Source: an uncultured Paracoccaceae bacterium
Lineage (GTDB): Bacteria; Pseudomonadota; Alphaproteobacteria; Rhodobacterales; Rhodobacteraceae
Assembly (NCBI GenBank): GCA_947498985.1
Contig: CANMMF010000010.1
Location: forward strand, 92,927 to 156,926
Direction of reading: 5' to 3'
Length of the DNA: 64,000 nt
Both the position numbers and the translations under genes were made by a program. The notes under the pieces are model-generated. The model made no database searches, was not told where the DNA came from, and saw only the letters and a list, made by a program, of their open reading frames with translations. Of the stretch, positions 7,955 through 16,446 are shown piece by piece (position 1 is the stretch's first letter; every line of letters starts with the position of its first letter).

Positions 7955-10153
7955 ATGAACAACAGCCCAGCGACGCAGGAGTTGACCACGCATGGCGCGG
8001 CCCAAAGCCTGCGCGGCTGGGCGATCCTGTGCCTTGGCGTCTTTTTCATCCTCATGCATCTTTACGGCGGCATCTACGGCGCGCCCGATGCGCTGCTCTA
8101 CCGCTCGCTGCACGTCAATGTCGCCTTGCTGCTGGTCTTTCTGACGCGCCCGTTCGGGTCCGGTCGCTGGCGCTGGCTCGATCTGCCGCTGCTGGCGGGG
8201 GCCGCCTGGGTGCAGATCTATTTCTTCATCGAGCTCGAGACCTGGAACATCCGCACGGTGTTCTTCCGGCCGATCGACTATGTCACCTCGATCCTTTTCA
8301 TCGCGCTCATTCTGGAGGCGACGCGGCGGGTCGTCGGCTCCATCCTGGTGGTGATCTGCCTCTTTTTCATGACCCATGCGGTCTTTGCCAACCACTTCCC
8401 CGGCATCTTCTACGGCCCCCCCTCGTCGCTGCAGAACCTGCTGCAGAACGTGTTTCTCGATTCCAACGGGATCTTCGGGACCGCGGTGGCGGTGATGGCG
8501 AATTTTGTGGTCTTGTTCATCCTCTTCGGCACGCTTCTGAACGCGGCGGGCGGGGGCGCGTTCTTCACCCGGCTGGCCTTTGCGCTCTTCGGTCACCGCA
8601 CCGGAGGGCCCGCCAAGGCCGCGGTGGTGTCCTCGGCGATGATGGGATCGCTATCGGGCTCGGCCATCGGCAACGTGCTGACCACCGGCGTCTTCACGAT
8701 CCCGCTGATGATCCGGCTGGGCTACCGTCGCGCCTTTGCCGGCGGCGTCGAAGCCGCGGCCTCGAATGGCGGCATCATCATGCCACCCGTCATGGGGGCG
8801 GTCGCTTTCATCATGGCCGAGTTCCTCGACCGGCCATATCTCGAGATCATCGCCGCGGCCCTGATCCCAGCACTGCTCTACTTTCTGGTGATCTTCGTGA
8901 CCGTACATACCGAGGCGCGGCGGCTGGGGCTGCGGCTGATGCCCAAGGCGATCCTGCCCAGCGCCTGGGTCATCCTCAAACGCGAATCCTACCTGCTGCT
9001 GCCGATCCTGCTGATCATCGCAGCACTCATCGCGGGCCGCTCCATCGTCTATGTCGCTGTGATGATCACCGGTGTGACCTTCCTGATCGCGCTACTTCAA
9101 CCGCGCCGCCGGATCACCCCGCGCGGGTTGCTGGCGGTGGCCGAGGAAACCGCACGCGCCACGGTCGGTCTGTCGGTGGCGGCCGCTGCGGCGGGCATCA
9201 TCCTCGGCGCGATCTTTGCCGTCGGGCTCAGCTTCCAGATCGCACAGGCGGCGGCCAATGCGGCGGGCGATCAGCTCTGGGTGCTGCTGCTGCTTTCAGC
9301 GGTGCTGGCGGTGGTGATGGGCATGGGCATGACGGCGGTCGCGATCTACCTCACGCTGGTCGCCACGATCATCCCGATCCTCAAGCTGGCCGGGGTGCCG
9401 CCCATCGCGGCGCATTTCTTTGCCTTCTACTACGGCATCATCTCCAACATCACGCCGCCGGTGGCGCTCACGGCCTTTGCCGCCGCCCCCATCGCCCGCG
9501 CCAACCCGATCTCGGTCGGAGTGGATGCCTCGCGCCTCGGGCTCGCCTGCTTTCTGCTGCCGGTGCTCTTCATCTATTCGCCGGGCCTGCTGCTGGAGGG
9601 CACCTGGCAGGAGACGCTGCATGTCTCGGTGATGGCCGGGCTGGGGCTCAGCGCCTTTGCGGTGATGACCACCGGCTATGCCTTTGCCCCGATGCCGGTC
9701 TGGCAGCGGATCGGGGCCTTCGCGGTCTTTGTGCTGGGCGTCTGGCCGCTGGCGCTTTTCAACGTGATCGCGCTTGGCTTGGCCGTGGTGGTCTTTGGCG
9801 CCAATTTTGCGGCGGCACGGCGCGCGCAGGACGCACTGTCCGGGGACATCGCCGTAGAGGCGGCCCCCGACGCGGATGCCGAGGAGCGCGAGATCATCGC
9901 GCATATCATGGAGGACGCGCCCAACGAGGCCAATCAGCAGGCCCGCGGCATCTGGTTCTGGGGCAGCTGGCTGGTCTGCATCGGTGTGGGGGTGGCCTTT
10001 GAATGGGCCGCCGCGCAGTTCCTTCAGGCCCGCGCGCCGCTGCTCTGGACGCTGCTGATCGGCGGCGCGTCGGTCTTTGCGGTGGCGGGCATCATCCTGA
10101 CCTGTCGCGCGGCGGAGAAGGCGCAAATGGCAGTCCCAGCACGCCCGGGTTGA
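7955..10153 (+). CDS. TAXI TRAP transporter fused permease (small plus large subunit)
   Basis: The protein has 732 residues and many membrane segments. The N-terminal part corresponds to the small DctQ-type subunit. The C-terminal two thirds is the DctM-type large subunit with motifs such as MMGSLSGSAIGNVLTTG, GIIMPPVMGAVAFIMAEFL and NITPPVALTAFAAAPIA. Such fusions are standard for TAXI TRAP systems, which use an ion gradient. It belongs with the binding protein at 6937. Its last 62 nt overlap the 3' end of the convergent FAD oxidase gene at 10092, so the two transcripts are antisense to each other at their ends. Confidence 0.88.
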   Translation: MNNSPATQELTTHGAAQSLRGWAILCLGVFFILMHLYGGIYGAPDALLYRSLHVNVALLLVFLTRPFGSGRWRWLDLPLLAGAAWVQIYFFIELETWNIRTVFFRPIDYVTSILFIALILEATRRVVGSILVVICLFFMTHAVFANHFPGIFYGPPSSLQNLLQNVFLDSNGIFGTAVAVMANFVVLFILFGTLLNAAGGGAFFTRLAFALFGHRTGGPAKAAVVSSAMMGSLSGSAIGNVLTTGVFTIPLMIRLGYRRAFAGGVEAAASNGGIIMPPVMGAVAFIMAEFLDRPYLEIIAAALIPALLYFLVIFVTVHTEARRLGLRLMPKAILPSAWVILKRESYLLLPILLIIAALIAGRSIVYVAVMITGVTFLIALLQPRRRITPRGLLAVAEETARATVGLSVAAAAAGIILGAIFAVGLSFQIAQAAANAAGDQLWVLLLLSAVLAVVMGMGMTAVAIYLTLVATIIPILKLAGVPPIAAHFFAFYYGIISNITPPVALTAFAAAPIARANPISVGVDASRLGLACFLLPVLFIYSPGLLLEGTWQETLHVSVMAGLGLSAFAVMTTGYAFAPMPVWQRIGAFAVFVLGVWPLALFNVIALGLAVVVFGANFAAARRAQDALSGDIAVEAAPDADAEEREIIAHIMEDAPNEANQQARGIWFWGSWLVCIGVGVAFEWAAAQFLQARAPLLWTLLIGGASVFAVAGIILTCRAAEKAQMAVPARPG

Positions 10154-11690
10154 GGATCCCGTCGGGGTCCAGCGTCGTCTTGAGCGCGTCCAGAATGGCC
10201 CGCATCCCGTCCGGCAGATCGCCTGCATAGGCGTAGTAACGCCCGACCTGCAGATGCGCGCCACCGGCCGCGCGAAACGCCGCGCCGAGATCCGCGCGGA
10301 TCTGCTGCGCCATAGCGCGCGCCTGCGGGTTGGCGGGCGCATCGTGAAACGGCTGCGCCTGCGCGGGCGCGCTGTGGGCGATCTGGAATGTGGTGAGCGC
10401 GTCGAGCCAGCTCAGCTGCGGTTCGATCAGGATTTCGCCGCCGACCGGCGCAAGCAGCGTGGTCACGGTGATCCCGGACTGCGCCATCGCCGCGTCATGC
10501 GCTTTGAGCGTTCGCGACAGGGCCGCGTATCCCTCGGGCGCGCGCGCGGCGGGAAAGACGCCATGCGCGGGCAACCAGCGCTCGCCCTTCGGGCCAATGA
10601 GCGCGTTGATCGCGCGAAACGGGCGCGCGCGCGTCACCCGCGGGATGGTGTCGGGAATGCCGGTGCCGCCAGCGTCACCGGCGGCGCGCGCAACGGCCCG
10701 CACCAGCGCCTCGGCCAGATCCGCCAGCGGCGGCTCGATCACCACATGCAGCGACCAGTCGATCTCCGACAGCACCGCGCGCTGCATCGACCGCGCCGCG
10801 AGCAGGTTGCGCGCGGCCCCCAGGACAGAGCCAGAGCGGCCCGCCACCTCGCCTGCCATCTTCGCCGCCTCAAGCACCGAAAACCCGCGCTCTGCGAGGT
10901 TGCGGTGCGCGGTGCGGTCCATCGCCCAGACCTCCGACAGGTGCGGCACGTCCCTCAAAGACGCCATCGCCGCCAGCACGTCCCCGGCGCGGGTGAAGGC
11001 GAAGGAGGCAAAGACCGGTTGCGGCGGGATCGGCTCGATGGGCAAAACGGCCCGGGTCTTGATGCCCAGCGCGCCGCAATCGCCAAGAAAGAGACCCAGC
11101 AGATCGGGGCCAAAGCGCGGCAGGGCGGCATCGCGGCCCAGACCCCAGGCGCCGATCCGGTGTTGCGCGCCGGTGCCATCCACGATCTCCAGCCCCAGCA
11201 CATGATCAGCGGCATAACCCGCGCTGGCGGAGCCGAAAAACGCGCCGTTTTGGCTCAGCGCGCCGCCCACCGTTGCGGCGATGCCCGAGAGCGGGCCGAA
11301 AAACGGCGTGCGCATCTGCGACTCAGCAAGCGCGTCGTGCAATTTCGCCCAAGTGATGCCCGCCTCGACAATCACGTGGCGCGAGACCGTGTCCAGCTCG
11401 ACAACCCGGGTCAGCTCCGACATATCGAGCGACAGCGCATTGGCGCTCTGCGGCAGGTAGCCGCCGGTATAGGACATGCCGCCGCCGCGCGGCAGGATCG
11501 CGGTGCCGGTCGCACGTGCCAGCCTCACGATCTCGGCCAAGTCCTCGCATTTGGCGGGGCGGGCGACGGCGGCGACCTCAGCCGGGGCGGTGCCCGAGAT
11601 GTCCTCGGAATGCAGCGCGCAGAGGGCGGGATCCGTGGACAGGCGCTCTGCGCCCAGAACCGCGCGCAACGCCGCGATGTCGGGCGTCAC
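10092..11690 (-). CDS. FAD-dependent oxidase, vanillyl-alcohol oxidase/p-cresol methylhydroxylase type
   Basis: The protein has 532 residues and starts at GTG 11690, whose GTGA overlaps the stop of the hydrolase upstream. A longer reading frame begins inside that hydrolase but would be overlapping noise. The FAD-binding PCMH domain is shown by ILPRGGGMSYTGGYLP (about residues 65-80) and GALGIKTRAVLPIEP. The C-terminal cap has YYAYAGDLPDG and ends DPDGILNPGVLGL, typical of VAO/PCMH and D-lactate-dehydrogenase-like oxidases. It probably oxidises a hydroxy acid or a phenolic/benzylic alcohol. It is the last gene of a tightly coupled four-gene operon with hydrolase, CoA ligase and amidohydrolase. 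Confidence 0.82.
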   Translation of the reverse strand: MTPDIAALRAVLGAERLSTDPALCALHSEDISGTAPAEVAAVARPAKCEDLAEIVRLARATGTAILPRGGGMSYTGGYLPQSANALSLDMSELTRVVELDTVSRHVIVEAGITWAKLHDALAESQMRTPFFGPLSGIAATVGGALSQNGAFFGSASAGYAADHVLGLEIVDGTGAQHRIGAWGLGRDAALPRFGPDLLGLFLGDCGALGIKTRAVLPIEPIPPQPVFASFAFTRAGDVLAAMASLRDVPHLSEVWAMDRTAHRNLAERGFSVLEAAKMAGEVAGRSGSVLGAARNLLAARSMQRAVLSEIDWSLHVVIEPPLADLAEALVRAVARAAGDAGGTGIPDTIPRVTRARPFRAINALIGPKGERWLPAHGVFPAARAPEGYAALSRTLKAHDAAMAQSGITVTTLLAPVGGEILIEPQLSWLDALTTFQIAHSAPAQAQPFHDAPANPQARAMAQQIRADLGAAFRAAGGAHLQVGRYYAYAGDLPDGMRAILDALKTTLDPDGILNPGVLGLPFAPSPPRDRSG

Positions 11691-13336
11691 GACAGCAGGT
11701 CCGCCAGCTTTGGCGCCAGCCATTCCGGCCCGCGCGGCACCGTTTCGATCCGCCCCGGCCCGAGCGTGGCCTCGGCCCAATCGGCGATCTGGCCCGCGTC
11801 GGGATCGCTGCAATAGGCCAGCACGCGGACCCTGTCTGCGGCACCGCGCGCCATGTCGCCAACATCGCAGCCGTAAAGCAGTGCCGCGATCTTCACGCCG
11901 GCCTCGCCCGCAAGCACGCTTGCGGCAAAGCGGTTGTGGATGCGCAGCACGTCCCGGTCATGGCCGATGGCGCGGGTTTCGGTGTTGATCCGGTTGAACC
12001 AGGGCTTGTAGATCTCATAATCGCGCGCCCACCAGAACGCGGCCAGAAGATGCGTGCCGTCCCAGCGCGGGCTGAGGTCGGGCAGATGTCCGGCGGTCTC
12101 ATCTGTCACCTGCGGCCAGGGATCGAGCGCGACGATCCGCGCCTTGCCATCCAGCCCCAGCGCCACCGGCAGGCTGGCCCCGCAGGCGACAATCGGCGCG
12201 TCGCTCGCACCGACACTTGCCAGCGCCTCCGCCACACCTTTGCAGAGCAGATCCAGCGACGGCTCAGCGCCCTCGGGCAGGCGTCCGCCGTCAAGACCGG
12301 GCAGCGACAGACGCAGAACCCGGTGGGCGCGCCCGAGACGCGCGGCAAGACCGTCCAGATCTGCCGTCCCGCCCGGCACATCGTGCAGCAGCACCACCGG
12401 CGCGCCGCGCCCTTCCTCACGGATCGCCACCGGCCCGGCGGCGGTGTTGGCGATCCCGCGGTCACCCGCATGATCGCTCGCCCGCTGCAGGATCGTCTCG
12501 GCATCGAGATCCTCCGCCCCGGCATGCTGCGCCAGAAGCGCCGCGATCTTTTCGCCCCAGGCGGCGCGGTCCGGGCTCAGCGGATGCAGCGACACGTTGG
12601 GCCCGGCATCCCGCGCCCGCTCCATATGCGCAAATAGCAGATCGTCCTCGCGGGTCACGATATGCGCCGGGCGCGTCACGCGGCCCAGCGGTTCGAAATG
12701 GTCATAGCGGAAGGCCGCGGCATAGCCGATGCGGTAATTGTCCCCGGCCTGCAGGAAATCGTCCACCACCCGCTGCATCGCGTAAAGCGGCGGCGGCCCG
12801 AACCCGAGCTTGGAGCCATCGCCGACCTGGTTCCACGGAAAGGCGGTGAACTGGTCGCGCACCCGCGCCCAGAGCCAGACCGGAAGCTCGCCCATGAGGC
12901 CCGGGCGCAGCGGGGTCAGGTAGCTTGCCAGCAGCTGATCGCGCTCGTTCGGCGTGAAGATCGCATAGCCGTCGAGGATCGCAGCGCTGACGATATCGGG
13001 CGCCTGGCAGGCCGCCTCGACCGCGATGGCCGCGCCGGTATGGGTGCCGTAGAAGGGCACGGCCCCGAGCCCCAGCGTCCGCGCCACCTCCACCGCCACC
13101 GCGGCGAAATCCGGGATCTCGGGGCGGTCCATGGGCATCGGGTCCGAGAGGCCAAATCCGGGCGTGTCGATCAGGATACAGGTAAAGCGATCGCGCAGAC
13201 GCTCGGCCAGCGGCAGAAGTGCCGCCGAAGAGCGCGGGGATTCGTGGCACAGGATCGCCGCAGGCCCCTGCCCGGTGACCTTCAGGCGCACAAGCTGGCC
13301 GCCCGCAACGCGCAGGATGGTGTCACTGACTGTCAT
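11687..13336 (-). CDS. Two-domain alpha/beta-hydrolase protein
   Basis: The protein has 549 residues, about twice the length of a single alpha/beta hydrolase. The first domain (about 1-275) has an oxyanion-side HES (31-33), DTPGFGLSD at 57-65, and a nucleophile elbow YGTHTGA in which His99 replaces Ser. The second (about 295-549) begins again with VAIREEGRGAPVVLLHD and has an elbow CGASLP with Ser388. This looks like an internal duplication or fusion in which the two copies carry different nucleophile positions. ATGA overlaps join it to the ligase upstream and GTGA to the oxidase downstream. It probably hydrolyses an ester, lactone or thioester of the same pathway. Confidence 0.78.
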   Translation of the reverse strand: MTVSDTILRVAGGQLVRLKVTGQGPAAILCHESPRSSAALLPLAERLRDRFTCILIDTPGFGLSDPMPMDRPEIPDFAAVAVEVARTLGLGAVPFYGTHTGAAIAVEAACQAPDIVSAAILDGYAIFTPNERDQLLASYLTPLRPGLMGELPVWLWARVRDQFTAFPWNQVGDGSKLGFGPPPLYAMQRVVDDFLQAGDNYRIGYAAAFRYDHFEPLGRVTRPAHIVTREDDLLFAHMERARDAGPNVSLHPLSPDRAAWGEKIAALLAQHAGAEDLDAETILQRASDHAGDRGIANTAAGPVAIREEGRGAPVVLLHDVPGGTADLDGLAARLGRAHRVLRLSLPGLDGGRLPEGAEPSLDLLCKGVAEALASVGASDAPIVACGASLPVALGLDGKARIVALDPWPQVTDETAGHLPDLSPRWDGTHLLAAFWWARDYEIYKPWFNRINTETRAIGHDRDVLRIHNRFAASVLAGEAGVKIAALLYGCDVGDMARGAADRVRVLAYCSDPDAGQIADWAEATLGPGRIETVPRGPEWLAPKLADLLS

Positions 13337-14853
13337 GATGTCCCTGCCGCCTTTTCCCTGAGCACGCGTTTGAGCACTTTCCCGGCGACGTTGCGCGGGA
13401 TCTCGTCGATATAGCGCACATGTTTGGGCACTTTGTGCGGCGCCAGCCGCTCGCGGCAGAGCGCCAGCACCGTCTCGGCATCCGGTGCCTCGCCATCGGG
13501 GCGCAGAAAGGCGCAGACCGCCTCTCCCCAGCGCGGATCGGGCACGCCGACCACCGTTGCCTCGGCCACCCCGGGCAGGGTAAAGAGCACCTCTTCGATG
13601 TCGCGCGGATAGATGTTCACGCCGCCCGACAGGATCATGTCCTTGCGCCGGTCGAGAATGTACAGAAAGCCGTCTTCATCCATCCGCGCCAGATCCCCGG
13701 CCGAAAACCAGCCGTCGCGCATCGCCTCCTGTGTGGCTTCGGGCCGCTTCCAGTAGCCGTTGAAGAGCGTCGGCCCGTTGGCAAAGAGCTCTCCGATCTC
13801 GCCGCGAACCACGGCATGCCCCGCCTCGTCGAGCAGGCGCACCTGCTGGCCCACGATGGGGCGGCCCGCGCAATTCTGCTTGGCGCGCATCTGGTGCGGA
13901 TAGAGGTTGGTGATTACCCCCGCCTCGGTCGAGCCATAGGTCTCGTGCAGCACCCCGTCGCCGAACCGGTCGAGCACCTGCAGCTTGGTCTCTTCGGGCA
14001 GCGGCGCGGCGTTGCAGATCACCGAGGAGAGCCGATGCGCCGAAAGCCGCGCCTGATCCCGCGGCGCAAGATCGAACATGCCGTGGAACTGCGTGGGCAC
14101 CATAAAGGTGCCGCTGTGCCGCCCCTCGGCCAGCATCGACAGCAGCAGGTCCGGCGCGTAATGCGGCATCAGCTCCACCTCGCCCCCCAGAAAGAGCGTG
14201 GCCATGGGAAAGGCGAACCCGCCGCCGTGAAAAAGCGGGGTCGTCACCAGAAAGCGGTCCCCGGTGCCGAAACAGCCATAGACCGAGGCAAAGGCGAAGA
14301 ATGACATGACCCGGCTGCGATGCGAAAGGCACACGCCCTTGGGCTTGCCGGTGGTGCCGGAGGTGTAGGGGATCGCGAAGGTCTGCCACTCCTCGGGCGG
14401 CGGGCCGGGGTCGCTGTCAGAGGCTTTGGCCAGCCACCCCTCGTAATCCGCGCCGAAGACCCGCAGCGGGGCGTCGGTGGCCGCGCGTGCGATCTCGGCG
14501 CTGGTGGGGTCGGCAAAGACGAGCCCGGCGTCGCAATCGTCGAGGATGGCGCGGATCTCGGCCTCCGTCTGACGCGGATTGACCGTTGCCACCGCCGCAC
14601 CCTTCGCAGAGGCACCGGCCACCACTTCGAAATATTCCGGCAGGTTCGCGGAAAGGATCGCAACGGTCCGGCCCGCACCGATGCCCGCCGCCCGCACGCC
14701 ATTGGCGACGCGCGCCATCCGCTGCCCGAGCGCGCCATAGCTCAAGGTGCGGTCCCCCTGCCGGATCGCGATCTTGTCGGGAAACCGCGCGGCATTGGCG
14801 CGCACGCCGCTGCCGATATCGAGATTGCGGAACGTCTCGGGCCGGGCGCTCAT
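13333..14853 (-). CDS. AMP-dependent acyl-CoA ligase
   Basis: The protein has 506 residues; ATG 14853 overlaps the amidohydrolase stop as ATGA. All core ANL motifs are intact: YTSGTTGKPKGVCLSH, YGSTEAGVITN, GWFSAGDLARMDEDG, and PRNVAGKVLKRVLR with the catalytic Lys near the C terminus. It should make an acyl-CoA through an acyl-adenylate. It differs from the ligase at 5314, whose P-loop Lys is missing. The gene lies between an amidohydrolase and an alpha/beta hydrolase. This repeats the hydrolase-plus-ligase association seen at 3.2-6.8 kb and suggests two paralogous modules. Confidence 0.88.
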   Translation of the reverse strand: MSARPETFRNLDIGSGVRANAARFPDKIAIRQGDRTLSYGALGQRMARVANGVRAAGIGAGRTVAILSANLPEYFEVVAGASAKGAAVATVNPRQTEAEIRAILDDCDAGLVFADPTSAEIARAATDAPLRVFGADYEGWLAKASDSDPGPPPEEWQTFAIPYTSGTTGKPKGVCLSHRSRVMSFFAFASVYGCFGTGDRFLVTTPLFHGGGFAFPMATLFLGGEVELMPHYAPDLLLSMLAEGRHSGTFMVPTQFHGMFDLAPRDQARLSAHRLSSVICNAAPLPEETKLQVLDRFGDGVLHETYGSTEAGVITNLYPHQMRAKQNCAGRPIVGQQVRLLDEAGHAVVRGEIGELFANGPTLFNGYWKRPEATQEAMRDGWFSAGDLARMDEDGFLYILDRRKDMILSGGVNIYPRDIEEVLFTLPGVAEATVVGVPDPRWGEAVCAFLRPDGEAPDAETVLALCRERLAPHKVPKHVRYIDEIPRNVAGKVLKRVLREKAAGTS

Positions 14854-15809
14854 GAGCCCTGCTCCGGCAGGCGCACGCCCAGCCTGATCTGCTCGTCGAT
14901 ATGGCTCGCGGGGGCCGAGGCGGCCGGGGTTTTGGCAGCAGGCGCACCAGCGCCGCTTTCGCGCAGGCGGAACACCCGCAACGCGTTGTCGCGCATCAGC
15001 ATCCGGTGGCTTTCGGGCCGCAATCCCAGCGCGTCGATCTCCTTGACCGCGCGTTCGGGATCGATGACCGGCCAGTCGGTGCCAAAGAGCACCTTCTCGC
15101 GCCCGTAAGTATTGAGGTAATGCACCAGCGGCTGCGGCCAGTGTTTCGGCGCATAGGCGTCGACCCCGATAAAGATGTTCTCGTGTTTCCACGCCATCGA
15201 GATCATCTCGTCGGTCCAGGGCACGCCGATGTGAATACCGATGAGCTTCAGCTCGGGAAAGTCGATGGCCACCTCATCGAGGGTGATCGGGCGGCCGACC
15301 GAGGGCAGACGGCGCTCGCGCGAATAGACCAGATTGTGCCCGACCTGCATCATGATCGGAATGTCCAGCTCGCAACACTTTGAATAATATGGATAATATC
15401 GCCGGTCATTCGGGGCGAGCCCGAACCAGTGCGGGTAGAGATGCGCGCCGACAAAGCCCAGCTCTTTCACGCTGCGGTCCAGATCGTAGATGCCCTGCAT
15501 GCCACGGAACGGATCGACCCCGGCTAGGCCGGAGAAGCGGTCGGGAAAAGCCGCGCAGACCTCGGCCACGCGGTCATAGGTGATTTCGAACGAGCCCTTG
15601 ATATTGAGATCCCCGGCGCGCACCGCGATCAGCAGCGAGCGGTCGATATCGGCGCGATCCATGCGCGCGATGTAATCCTCCACCGGGACGCCGCCGCGCA
15701 TCGCTTCGGGCATGCGCACCTGCGCCTTGAAGGTCTCGTCGAGGCCGGTGCGGCCCTCGCGCACCTCCTGCGGCGTGAAGAGGTTGCAGACGATATCAAT
15801 TGCGCCCAT
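14850..15809 (-). CDS. Amidohydrolase-2 family protein, paralog of 3193-4053
   Basis: The protein has 319 residues; ATG 15809 follows AAGGAAG. It aligns end to end with the amidohydrolase at 3193-4053: FSGLAGVDPFRGMQGI, FVGAHLYPHWFGLAPN, LIGIHIGVPWTDEMI and VLFGTDWPV are near identical. It carries a C-terminal extension of about 30 residues. The N terminus reads IDIVCNLFTPQ, so here too the metal-binding HxH is absent. Shared loss in two paralogs implies a distinct subfamily rather than decay. It heads the four-gene overlapping operon running to 10092. Confidence 0.82.
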   Translation of the reverse strand: MGAIDIVCNLFTPQEVREGRTGLDETFKAQVRMPEAMRGGVPVEDYIARMDRADIDRSLLIAVRAGDLNIKGSFEITYDRVAEVCAAFPDRFSGLAGVDPFRGMQGIYDLDRSVKELGFVGAHLYPHWFGLAPNDRRYYPYYSKCCELDIPIMMQVGHNLVYSRERRLPSVGRPITLDEVAIDFPELKLIGIHIGVPWTDEMISMAWKHENIFIGVDAYAPKHWPQPLVHYLNTYGREKVLFGTDWPVIDPERAVKEIDALGLRPESHRMLMRDNALRVFRLRESGAGAPAAKTPAASAPASHIDEQIRLGVRLPEQGS

Positions 15810-15923
15810 CTGTGCTTCCTTTCGCCTGGCCGGGCGGCCTTGCGGCGCGCCATCGGCTGGATCTTCGTGTTTACCGCGACCGCGTGTTGCTGCCAAACGC
15901 CGCCGCCTTCGTTCCGGGGCTGG

Positions 15924-16304
15924 TCACCCTGCCCTGTCCAGCGTGTTCGGACCGCTCATGTAGACGGCCACCCGGCAGAAACGCCCGTCCCGCAGGTCAA
16001 AGAAATTGCAGTTGGATTTGCGGGTGACGCTGCCGTCATGCTCGGTGTTTTCGACCTGGAACTGCGACGCGACGCGCTCGGGTGACGCCACATGCGCAAA
16101 GCCGTGATGGCGCACGGCCGCGTGGTTGGCCCAGAGCCGCGTGAACATGCCCGCGATTGCGTCATGCCCCTGCAGCCGGACACCGTGGGTTTCGACCGTG
16201 AAAACGCAATCCTCGGTCAGGAGCGTCAGGATAGTGCCGAGGTCCTCGCCATCCACCGCGGCGAAATACTGCTCCACAAGGGGGGTTGCGCCAAGGTTGG
16301 TCAT
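15924..16304 (-). CDS. NTF2-like/SnoaL-type nuclear transport factor 2 fold protein
   Basis: The protein has 126 residues, the usual size for a single NTF2-like alpha+beta barrel. It opens with LVEQYFAAVDGEDLGTILTL and LLTEDCVFTVE, the helix and strand pattern of SnoaL/ketosteroid-isomerase-like proteins, and contains a His pair (VRHHGF). Members are isomerases, dehydratases, cyclases or ligand-binding proteins. The gene is leftward, 114 nt upstream of the amidohydrolase operon, and could be its first gene. Function cannot be set from sequence. Confidence 0.72.
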   Translation of the reverse strand: MTNLGATPLVEQYFAAVDGEDLGTILTLLTEDCVFTVETHGVRLQGHDAIAGMFTRLWANHAAVRHHGFAHVASPERVASQFQVENTEHDGSVTRKSNCNFFDLRDGRFCRVAVYMSGPNTLDRAG

Positions 16305-16446
16305 GAGGTGTCGCCGGGCATATGCGCCGACGCCTTTCCTGTGCTGATCGCGCCTGTTCTGGTCTGGCAGAGGACGTAGCGGGGAGGCCGGGCTTTGACA
16401 GGCCGGACGCCGGAGCGGCGCAGACAGCGGGCAAGGCCGCGCGGCA

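Noticed and set aside
5896..8055. 719-codon leftward frame opposite the ligase and TAXI genes
   Set aside because: It crosses a promoter and two strong sense genes and has no recognisable domain.
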